Shown in pieces: positions 1-5,162 of a DNA stretch of 5,162 nt (position 1 is the stretch's first letter; every line of letters begins with the position of its first letter). The notes under the pieces were generated by a model. That model worked only from the letters and a program-made list of their open reading frames with translations, searched no databases and was not told the origin of the DNA. The stretch spans positions 1-5,162 of the forward strand of contig JALVEM010000049.1 of NCBI GenBank assembly GCA_027030825.1, read 5' to 3'. The position numbers and the translations under genes were made by a program. The stretch is from Thiohalobacter sp. Its GTDB lineage: Bacteria; Pseudomonadota; Gammaproteobacteria; Thiohalobacterales; Thiohalobacteraceae.

Positions 1-852
1 CGGCATGCCCGCCTGGGCGACCGGGTCGAACAGGGCCAGCGCCTGGTGACGCTGTCCAGCGTCGAGATGGCGGATGCCCAGGGCGAGCTGATCGAGGCCG
101 ATCGTGAATGGCAGCGGGTCCGCAGGTTGGGTCGCAAGGCCGTCTCCGAGAAACGCTACATCGCGGCCCAGGTGGCGCGGCAGCTCGCCTGGGCGCGTGT
201 ACGCGCCTACGGGATGTCCGAGGCGCAGATCCGTGCCCTGCTGCAGAAAGGGGACGCAACACAGGCCACGGGACGGTTCGATCTGTTCAGCACTCTGCCC
301 GGGCGCGTCATCCGCGACGACTTCCGGCTGGGAGAAGTCGTGGAACCGGGACGCATCCTGTTCGAGGTGAGCGATGACCGGGTGGTCTGGGTCGAAGCGC
401 AGCTGGAACCGGATCAGGCAGCCAGGGTTCGTGTCGGCATGCCGGCGCGGATCAGCCCGGACGGCGAGTCCTGGCTCGAAGGCAAGGTGATCCGCAAGCA
501 TCATCGCCTGGACGAGGAGACCCGCACCCTGGCGGTGCGTATCGAGATCATGAATCCGGAGGAGAGGGTGCATCCGGGCGAGTACGTGGACGTGCTGATC
601 GAGGCCGATGACGGGCTGGCGCGCGTGGCGGTGCCCGAGGCGGCCGTGGTGCTGATGCAGGGTGCACCCACCGTGTTCAGGGTGGAAGGCGACGAGTTGC
701 ATCCCGTGCCCGTGGAGACGGGCATCACCCGCGGCGGCTGGACCGAGATCCGCGTCGGGCTGGCGCCGGGAGACCCGGTCGTGGTCCAGGGTGCCTTCTT
801 CCTCAAGTCCCTGCTGCTGAAATCGCAGATGGGCGAAGGGCACGCACACTAG
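1..852 (+). CDS. czcB: Heavy-metal efflux RND periplasmic adaptor (CusB/CzcB-type membrane fusion protein), 5'-truncated by window edge
   Basis: The frame is open from base 1, so the gene starts before the window; 283 residues and a TAG stop are visible. A GTG at 46 is not a credible start, because the residues before it (GDRVEQGQ) are the end of a typical lipoyl half-motif. Counting from the first visible residue: first lipoyl half about 1-22; a short helical hairpin about 23-80; second lipoyl half about 93-125 (LPGRVI, then GEVVEPGRILFEV); beta-barrel about 127-200 (VWVEAQL, RVGMPARI, HPGEYVDV); membrane-proximal domain about 207-270 (VPEAAVV, VVVQGAFFLKS). This order is that of RND adaptors, which bridge the inner-membrane pump and the outer-membrane channel in the periplasm. 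The C-terminus ends in a small His-bearing tail, GEGHAH. Pairing with the CzcA-type gene 12 bp downstream supports a metal pump rather than a drug pump. The signal peptide and any N-terminal metal site lie outside the window, so the metal cannot be inferred from this gene. Confidence 0.93.
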   Translation, partial: RHARLGDRVEQGQRLVTLSSVEMADAQGELIEADREWQRVRRLGRKAVSEKRYIAAQVARQLAWARVRAYGMSEAQIRALLQKGDATQATGRFDLFSTLPGRVIRDDFRLGEVVEPGRILFEVSDDRVVWVEAQLEPDQAARVRVGMPARISPDGESWLEGKVIRKHHRLDEETRTLAVRIEIMNPEERVHPGEYVDVLIEADDGLARVAVPEAAVVLMQGAPTVFRVEGDELHPVPVETGITRGGWTEIRVGLAPGDPVVVQGAFFLKSLLLKSQMGEGHAH

Positions 853-856
853 GGAG
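852..856 (+). promoter_or_regulatory. Ribosome binding site of the RND pump gene
   Basis: GGGAG lies 8 nt before the ATG at 865. Its first G is the last base of the adaptor's TAG stop, so ribosomes finishing the adaptor stop on the pump's Shine-Dalgarno site. This favours coupled translation of the two subunits and supports 865 as the start. Confidence 0.75.
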
Positions 857-864
857 ACGCCAAC

Positions 865-3800
865 ATGCTGAATGCCATCGTCGACGCGTCTCTGCGTTAC
901 AAGTTTCTGGTCATCATCGCCTTTCTGGTGATCGGCTTTCTCGGCTGGCGCGCCGTGACCACGGTGCCGATCGACGCCTTTCCGGACGTGACGCCGGTCC
1001 AGGTGAACATCTACACCGAGTCACCGGGGCTGGCGGCGGAAGACGTCGAGCAGTTGCTCACCTTCCCGATCGAATCGGGCATGGCGGGCCTGCCCGGCGT
1101 GAAGGAGATCCGGTCGGTGAGTCTCTTCGGCCTGTCCTATGTCGCCGTCTATTTCGAGGACGACATGGACATCTACTTCGCCCGCCGCCTCGTGATGGAA
1201 CGCCTGCAGGAGGTCGCGGACCGTATCCCCGAGGGCTACGGGACGCCCGAGATGGGGCCGAACACCTCGGGCCTGGGGCAGGTGTTCTGGTACACGGTGG
1301 AGCGTGCCGACGAGAAGCTCAAGGACGGACTCACGGACATGGACCTGCGCACCATCCAGGACTGGACGGTGCGCCTCATCCTGCGCACCGCGCCCGGCGT
1401 CGACGATGTCCTGTCCTGGGGCGGCCAGGAGCGGCAGTTCCAGGTCGTGATCGACCCCATGCGGCTCATCAAGTACGGGCTCGACTACAAGACGGTGATG
1501 GAGGCGATCGAAGCCAACAACCGCCAGGTGGGCGGCCAGTACGTCAACCTGGGGCCGGAGCAGTATCTGGTGCGCGGGCTGGGACTGGTGCGTGACGAGC
1601 AGGATCTGGCCAGGATCGTGCTCAAGTCCATCGACGGCACGCCGGTCTATCTCAAGGACGTCGCCGACATCCGCCAGGCGCCCGCCCTGCGTTTCGGCGC
1701 CGTGACCCGCGATGGCCGGGAAGTGGTGCTGGGCATGGCGCTGTCGCGCATCGGCACCAATGCCGCCGACGTGGTCGAGGCGGTCAAGGAGAAGGTCGAG
1801 ATCGCCCGGTCGGCCCTGCCCGAAGGCGTGAAGATCGAGCCGGTCTACGAACGCACCGACCTGGTGGAGAAGGCGGTTTCCACGGCTACCCAGGCATTGG
1901 TCGTGGGCGCGGTGCTGGTGGCTGCGGTGCTCTTTCTCTTCCTGGGCGAGCTGCGTTCCGCCTTCGTGGTGGTGACTTCCCTGCCGCTGGCCATGCTGAT
2001 CGCCTTCATCTTCATGGAGAAGGCCGGCCTGTCGGCCAACCTGATGTCGCTGGCAGGGCTCGCCATCGGCATCGGAATGCTGGTCGATGGCGCAGTGGTG
2101 GTCACGGAGAACGCTTTCCGCGTGATGGGTGAACGCAAGGCGGCGGGCGAGACCGTCCATCGCACCACCGCCGTGCTGGCGGCCGCCCGGGAAGTGATCA
2201 ATCCCATCGCCTTCGCGATTCTCATCATCATCGTCGTCTTCCTGCCGCTGTTCACTCTCGAAGGCCTGGAAGGCAAGCTGTTCAAGCCCATGGCCTTCAA
2301 CATCAGCTTCGCCATGGCAGGATCTCTGATCCTGACGCTGACACTCATTCCGGTACTCGCGGCGTTGATTCTCAAGCCCCGCGAGACGCGCGATACACGT
2401 CTGACGCGCTGGCTCAAGGGGATCTATCTGCCCGTGCTGGAATGGTGCCTGGGACACAAGCGCATGGTCTTCGGCGTGGCGGCGGCAGCCCTGGTCGGTG
2501 CACTCTCGCTCTTTCCCTTGCTGGGCAAGGAGTTCATGCCCCAGCTCCAGGAAGGCGCCATCATGTGGCGCGTGACCTCCATTCCCTCGACCTCGCTGGA
2601 GGAGTCGATCGAAATCTCCAAGCGGATCGAGCAGGCGCTCGGCGAATTTCCGGAAGTGACGACCACCATCGCCATGATCGGCCGTGCCGAGAAGGGCGAG
2701 ACGGCGGACGTGAACTACATGGAAATCTATACCGGGCTCACCGACAAGTCGGAGTGGACCCGCTCCATCGAGGAACTGGCCGATGCCATGCGCGAGAAGC
2801 TGGAGGAAGTGGTGCCGACTGCGGTGATCGCCTTCACCCAGCCGATACAGATGCGCGTCGAGGAGCTGATCTCGGGCGTGCGCGCGACGCTGGCCGCCAA
2901 GCTCTACGGCGAGGATCTCGGCGAGCTCGACCGGCTGAGTGCAGAGATCAAGAACGTGATCGCCCGGGTGCCGGGCGTGGCCGATCTGTCGCTCGAGGCC
3001 AACCTCGGCAAGCCGCAGATCCGGATACAGGTGGATCGCGAGGCCCTGGCGCGCTACGGCATCAACGCCGACGACGTGCTCACCGTGGTGCGCACCGGCA
3101 TCGGCAACCAGCCCGTCTCCACCCTGATCGACGGCGTCAAGCGCTTCGACATCACGGCGCGCATCGACGATGCCGCCAAGGCCTCGGTGGAGGCCATCCG
3201 CAACATTCCGCTGCAGGCCGCCAGCGGCGCCATCGTGCCACTCGGCAAGGTGGCGGAGGTGAGCACGGCCGAAGGCTATTCCTTCGTGCGGCGCGAACAG
3301 CTGCAGCGCTACGCGGTCATCCAGATGGACGTGCGCGGGCGTGACGTGGACGGGTTCGTGAAGGAGGCCAATGCCTTGCTGGAGAAGGAGATCGACCTGC
3401 CGCCCGGCTACTGGATCGAGTGGGGCGGGGCCTTCGAGAACCAGCAGCGTGCGCTCAAGCGGCTTTCCATCATCGTTCCGGTCACGATCTTCTTCATTTT
3501 CGTGCTGCTCTATACGGCCTTCAACTCCGTGCGCTATGCGGTACTGATCCTGGCCAACGTGCCCTTCGCCACCATCGGTGGCGTGGTATCGCTCTACATC
3601 AGCGGGCAATATCTGTCCGTGCCTTCGGCCATCGGCTTCATCGCCGTGTTCGGCGTGGCCATGCTGAACGGCATCGTGCTGATTTCCTTCCTCAACGAGC
3701 TGAGAGAAAAGGGCATGAGTGTCGCCGATGCGGTACGGCGGGGTGCGGAACTGCGCCTGCGACCGGTGCTGATGACAGCCATGACCACGATTCTGGGGCT

Positions 3801-3957
3801 CGTTCCCATGCTGGTCTCCACCGGTGTCGGTGCCGAGACCCAGCGGCCACTCGCCTCGGTCGTGGTGGGCGGCCTTATCACTTCGACACTGCTTACGCTG
3901 GTATTGCTGCCGGTGATCTACGAGTGGGTGGAAACCCGCAAGGAGAAGACGACATGA
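865..3957 (+). CDS. czcA: CusA/CzcA-family heavy-metal efflux RND transporter (inner-membrane, proton-driven)
   Basis: This is a complete 1030-residue protein, normal length for the HME-RND family, which works as an inner-membrane homotrimer exporting metal ions against proton influx. Visible segments: TM1 about 13-30; first periplasmic loop opening with IDAFPDVTPVQV and SPGLAAEDVEQ; TM2-TM6 about 340-505; TM7 about 533-552, followed by the family motif GKEFMPQLQEG (554-564) and the second periplasmic loop; TM8-TM12 about 867-1018; then a short charged cytoplasmic tail. TM4 carries GMLVDGAVVVTEN, with Asp408 and Glu415 at the same numbers as in Cupriavidus CzcA, but residue 402 is Gly where CzcA has Asp. 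By recalled alignment to CusA, the copper methionines 573/623/672 correspond to Arg569, Met619 and about Glu667. QPIQMRVEELISGVR (659-673) resembles CzcA more than CusA. A divalent cation (Zn, Co, Cd, Ni) is therefore likelier than Cu/Ag, but the ion is not proven. The start at 865 has a good Shine-Dalgarno site. Confidence 0.96.
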   Translation: MLNAIVDASLRYKFLVIIAFLVIGFLGWRAVTTVPIDAFPDVTPVQVNIYTESPGLAAEDVEQLLTFPIESGMAGLPGVKEIRSVSLFGLSYVAVYFEDDMDIYFARRLVMERLQEVADRIPEGYGTPEMGPNTSGLGQVFWYTVERADEKLKDGLTDMDLRTIQDWTVRLILRTAPGVDDVLSWGGQERQFQVVIDPMRLIKYGLDYKTVMEAIEANNRQVGGQYVNLGPEQYLVRGLGLVRDEQDLARIVLKSIDGTPVYLKDVADIRQAPALRFGAVTRDGREVVLGMALSRIGTNAADVVEAVKEKVEIARSALPEGVKIEPVYERTDLVEKAVSTATQALVVGAVLVAAVLFLFLGELRSAFVVVTSLPLAMLIAFIFMEKAGLSANLMSLAGLAIGIGMLVDGAVVVTENAFRVMGERKAAGETVHRTTAVLAAAREVINPIAFAILIIIVVFLPLFTLEGLEGKLFKPMAFNISFAMAGSLILTLTLIPVLAALILKPRETRDTRLTRWLKGIYLPVLEWCLGHKRMVFGVAAAALVGALSLFPLLGKEFMPQLQEGAIMWRVTSIPSTSLEESIEISKRIEQALGEFPEVTTTIAMIGRAEKGETADVNYMEIYTGLTDKSEWTRSIEELADAMREKLEEVVPTAVIAFTQPIQMRVEELISGVRATLAAKLYGEDLGELDRLSAEIKNVIARVPGVADLSLEANLGKPQIRIQVDREALARYGINADDVLTVVRTGIGNQPVSTLIDGVKRFDITARIDDAAKASVEAIRNIPLQAASGAIVPLGKVAEVSTAEGYSFVRREQLQRYAVIQMDVRGRDVDGFVKEANALLEKEIDLPPGYWIEWGGAFENQQRALKRLSIIVPVTIFFIFVLLYTAFNSVRYAVLILANVPFATIGGVVSLYISGQYLSVPSAIGFIAVFGVAMLNGIVLISFLNELREKGMSVADAVRRGAELRLRPVLMTAMTTILGLVPMLVSTGVGAETQRPLASVVVGGLITSTLLTLVLLPVIYEWVETRKEKTT
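3941..3945 (+). promoter_or_regulatory. Ribosome binding site of the PII-like gene, inside the pump coding region
   Basis: AGGAG lies 8 nt before the ATG at 3954, within the last codons of the pump gene (the Lys-Glu-Lys stretch). It decides the start of the PII-like gene. The reading frame stays open further upstream, but that part runs out of frame through the pump and has a His/Arg-rich shadow composition. Confidence 0.75.
3954..3957 (+). other. ATGA stop/start overlap between pump and PII-like gene
   Basis: The ATG of the PII-like gene (3954-3956) overlaps the TGA stop of the pump (3955-3957). With the Shine-Dalgarno site just upstream, this is the usual arrangement for translational coupling, so the two products are probably made in linked amounts. 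Confidence 0.9.
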
Positions 3958-4286
3958 AGGAGATCAAGGCCTTTATTCATCGCGTTCGTGCGGCCGATGT
4001 GATCCATGCTCTCAAGGCAGCGGGGTTTCAGCATCTGACAGTGGTGGACGTCAAGGGTATGCTGGCGGCGCTCGATGCGAAGGAACGCGAATATTCACTG
4101 GAGCTCGGCACCGAGACCATCACCGAGATCAAGCTGGAACTGGTCTGCGAGGACGAGCGACTCGACCAGGCACTGAAGATCATTCGCCAGCAGGGGCGCA
4201 CCGGGCAGCCGCTGGCCGGCTGGGTCAGCGTCAGCGAGGTGCAGGCCTTGCTGCCGATCGACGGGGAGGCATCCTCGGCGGACTGA
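3954..4286 (+). CDS. PII-like signalling protein of the metal-efflux-linked type (PII-NG-like)
   Basis: The product is 110 residues, about GlnB length (112), and aligns with E. coli GlnB (recalled sequence) without gaps over roughly the first 65 residues. Shared positions include Ile4, Ala6, Asp15, Val16, Ala19, Leu20, Gly24, Thr29, Val30, Val33-Lys34-Gly35, Lys60, Glu62, Val64, Thr83-Gly84 and Gly89. The T-loop has the same length, but GlnB Tyr51 (uridylylation) is Leu51, Gln39 is Ala, and Lys58 (2-oxoglutarate contact) is Glu. In the ATP site, Lys90 is Trp and neither Arg101 nor Arg103 is kept. Classical nitrogen signalling is therefore unlikely. The T-loop region is acidic (Glu44, 46, 50, 54, 58), and there are three His at 9-residue spacing (9, 18, 27) plus one Cys (65). 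PII proteins are cytosolic trimers that bind partner proteins, often transporters. A PII group next to czc/cus-type pumps has been described (PII-NG), and this gene's place between an RND pump and a P1B ATPase fits it. Ligand and partner are unknown. CutA also has a ferredoxin-like fold, but the PII positions listed argue against it. Confidence 0.87.
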   Translation: MKEIKAFIHRVRAADVIHALKAAGFQHLTVVDVKGMLAALDAKEREYSLELGTETITEIKLELVCEDERLDQALKIIRQQGRTGQPLAGWVSVSEVQALLPIDGEASSAD

Positions 4287-4302
4287 TTTCGTATCGGCGA
4301 AT

Positions 4303-4306
4303 GGAG
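4303..4306 (+). promoter_or_regulatory. Ribosome binding site of the P1B ATPase gene
   Basis: GGAG lies 5 nt before the ATG at 4312, in the 25-bp gap after the PII-like gene. It supports 4312 as the start, which gives an ATPase with a very short N-terminal tail. The gap holds no terminator. Confidence 0.7.
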
Positions 4307-4311
4307 ATCCC

Positions 4312-5162
4312 ATGCCCTGTGGATGTGCCGAAGAGGAATACGAAGGCCCCTGGTGGGGTTTTCCCCCACTGCGCAACGCGCTGATCGCCGGCCTCGTCGC
4401 CGGGGTAGCCTGGGGACTCGCCCTGGCCGGCCTGATCCCGCCCGCGGCCGAGACGGTCCTGTACTGGATCGCCATTCCCGTCGGCGCCTGGTACTGGGCA
4501 CGGGAGGGCCTCGAGGCACTGTTTCGCGAGCGGGTCGTCGGCATCGAGATCCTGATGCTGGCGGCGACGCTCGGCGCGGGAATTCTCGGGCTGTGGGAAG
4601 AGGCCGCTGCGCTGGTCGTGCTCTATGCCTTCGCCGAGGGCGTGGAGGAGCTGACCTTCACCCGTACTCGGCACGCCATCCGCGCGCTGCTGGACATGGC
4701 GCCCAAGACGGCCCACAGGCTCGACGAGAACGGCGAGACGGTCACTGTGCCCGCCGACAGCCTCAGGCCCGGAGATCGCTTCGTGGTGCGCCCGGGAGAG
4801 TCGGTGCCCACCGATGGCGTGATCGTCGAAGGGGCATCCAGCCTGGACGAGTCGCCGGTCACCGGGGAATCGATGCCGGTGGACAAGGGCCCGGGCGACA
4901 GGGTGTTCGCCGCCAGCATCAACGGGCCGGGCGCGCTGGTGGTGGAGGCCACCGCTGCCTTCACCGACAATACCCTCTCCCGCATCATCCATCTGGTCGA
5001 GGAGGCCCAGGATCAGAAGGGTCGTGCCCAGCAGTGGATGGAACGCTTCGGTCGCCGTTACAGCCCCGCTGTGCTGATCACCGCCATTGGCATGCTCATC
5101 GTACCCTGGGTGTTCGATCTGGATGTGCGACTCTGGAGTGAACGGGCGGTGGTCCTGCTGGT
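4312..5162 (+). CDS. P1B-type heavy-metal-transporting ATPase, N-terminal part (3' end beyond window)
   Basis: The frame is open from ATG 4312 to the window end: 283 full codons with no stop. The N-terminus is a short hydrophilic tail starting MPCGCAEEEYEG, with Cys3 and Cys5 but no GxTCxxC HMA domain. Hydrophobic segments follow at about 20-42, 47-63, 77-94 and 97-111, matching helices MA, MB, M1 and M2 of P1B ATPases. The actuator domain spans about 130-220: LRPGDRFVVRPGE, VPTDGVI, then DESPVTGES with the TGES dephosphorylation motif at 184-187. Next come VEEAQDQKGRAQ (229-240) and FGRRYSPAV (246-254), which lead into M3. The ZntA/CadA-like residues here suggest a Zn/Cd/Pb/Co-type substrate rather than copper. 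The window ends in the helix that normally leads to the CPC (or SPC/APC) motif, so ion class, phosphorylation motif DKTGT and ATP-binding domain cannot be read. Such enzymes pump metal from cytoplasm to periplasm, where the RND system encoded upstream could take over. Confidence 0.93.
   Translation, partial: MPCGCAEEEYEGPWWGFPPLRNALIAGLVAGVAWGLALAGLIPPAAETVLYWIAIPVGAWYWAREGLEALFRERVVGIEILMLAATLGAGILGLWEEAAALVVLYAFAEGVEELTFTRTRHAIRALLDMAPKTAHRLDENGETVTVPADSLRPGDRFVVRPGESVPTDGVIVEGASSLDESPVTGESMPVDKGPGDRVFAASINGPGALVVEATAAFTDNTLSRIIHLVEEAQDQKGRAQQWMERFGRRYSPAVLITAIGMLIVPWVFDLDVRLWSERAVVLL

Noticed and set aside
827..849. His-bearing C-terminal tail GEGHAH of the adaptor as a novel metal site
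   Set aside because: It has only two His, and short His-containing tails of this kind are, to my recollection, frequent in CzcB-type adaptors, so it is not distinctive.
1021..3609. An 862-codon open frame on the minus strand, antisense to the pump gene
   Set aside because: Its codons lie exactly opposite the pump's codons, so it is open only because the pump avoids TTA, CTA and TCA, which are rare in GC-rich genes; it ends opposite a TCA Ser codon at 1021. The translation is rich in His, Gln, Asp and Arg with no domain pattern, while the sense strand is an unmistakable RND pump.
3420..3953. Open frame running upstream of the PII-like start, suggesting a longer protein
   Set aside because: This part is out of frame inside the conserved TM8-TM12 region of the pump and has shadow composition. 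The PII fold begins exactly at the ATG at 3954, which has its own Shine-Dalgarno site.
865..3957. Assignment of the pump as a Cu/Ag exporter (CusA/SilA)
   Set aside because: By recalled alignment, two of the three periplasmic copper methionines are replaced (Arg569, about Glu667), and the TM4 core is DGAVV rather than the CusA DAAIV.
4288..4301. Small inverted repeat TTCG/CGAA after the PII-like gene, considered as a terminator or operator
   Set aside because: The stem is only 4 bp with a 6-nt loop and no following T-run, so it is too weak to call.
4231..4992. Minus-strand open frame of about 250 codons across the PII-like/ATPase junction
   Set aside because: It is antisense to the clear P1B ATPase frame, with no recognisable motifs; a GC-rich shadow.
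4323..5141. Plus-strand open frame of 272 codons in the ATPase region
   Set aside because: It is Arg/Gly-rich and out of frame with the ATPase that shows TGES and membrane helices from 4312; a shadow frame.

Overview
The window is a compact, one-directional (+ strand) stretch of a heavy-metal efflux locus. It comes from a GC-rich Gram-negative bacterium, most likely a proteobacterium. Third codon positions are strongly G/C, and an RND adaptor/pump pair only makes sense in a cell with an outer membrane. The sequence alone does not support a genus.

Layout: (1) 1-852 is the C-terminal part of a CusB/CzcB-type periplasmic adaptor (membrane fusion protein), whose N-terminus lies before the window. 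(2) 865-3957 is a complete 1030-residue CusA/CzcA-type RND pump. (3) 3954-4286 is a 110-residue PII-like protein, overlapping the pump stop by an ATGA junction. (4) 4312-5162 is the N-terminal 283 residues of a P1B-type heavy-metal ATPase that runs off the end, just before the expected membrane metal-binding (CPC/SPC/APC) motif. Gaps between genes are 12 bp, -4 bp and 25 bp, and each internal start has a clear Shine-Dalgarno sequence. No terminator or promoter is visible inside the window, so the four genes probably form one transcription unit. An outer-membrane CzcC/CusC-type gene would be expected upstream.

How the parts may work together (inference from families): the P1B ATPase moves metal from cytoplasm to periplasm. 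The RND pump with its adaptor, and an outer-membrane channel not seen here, moves it on to the outside. The PII-like protein sits between them in the operon. It keeps the PII fold length and some PII positions but has lost the uridylylation tyrosine and the residues PII uses for ATP and 2-oxoglutarate. It resembles the PII group described as linked to metal-efflux operons (PII-NG), whose ligand and role are not, to my knowledge, well established. It is the most interesting element. Secondary points are the replacement of the first Asp of the CzcA proton-relay motif by Gly in the pump, and an ATPase that has a tiny Cys-Gly-Cys N-terminus instead of an HMA domain.
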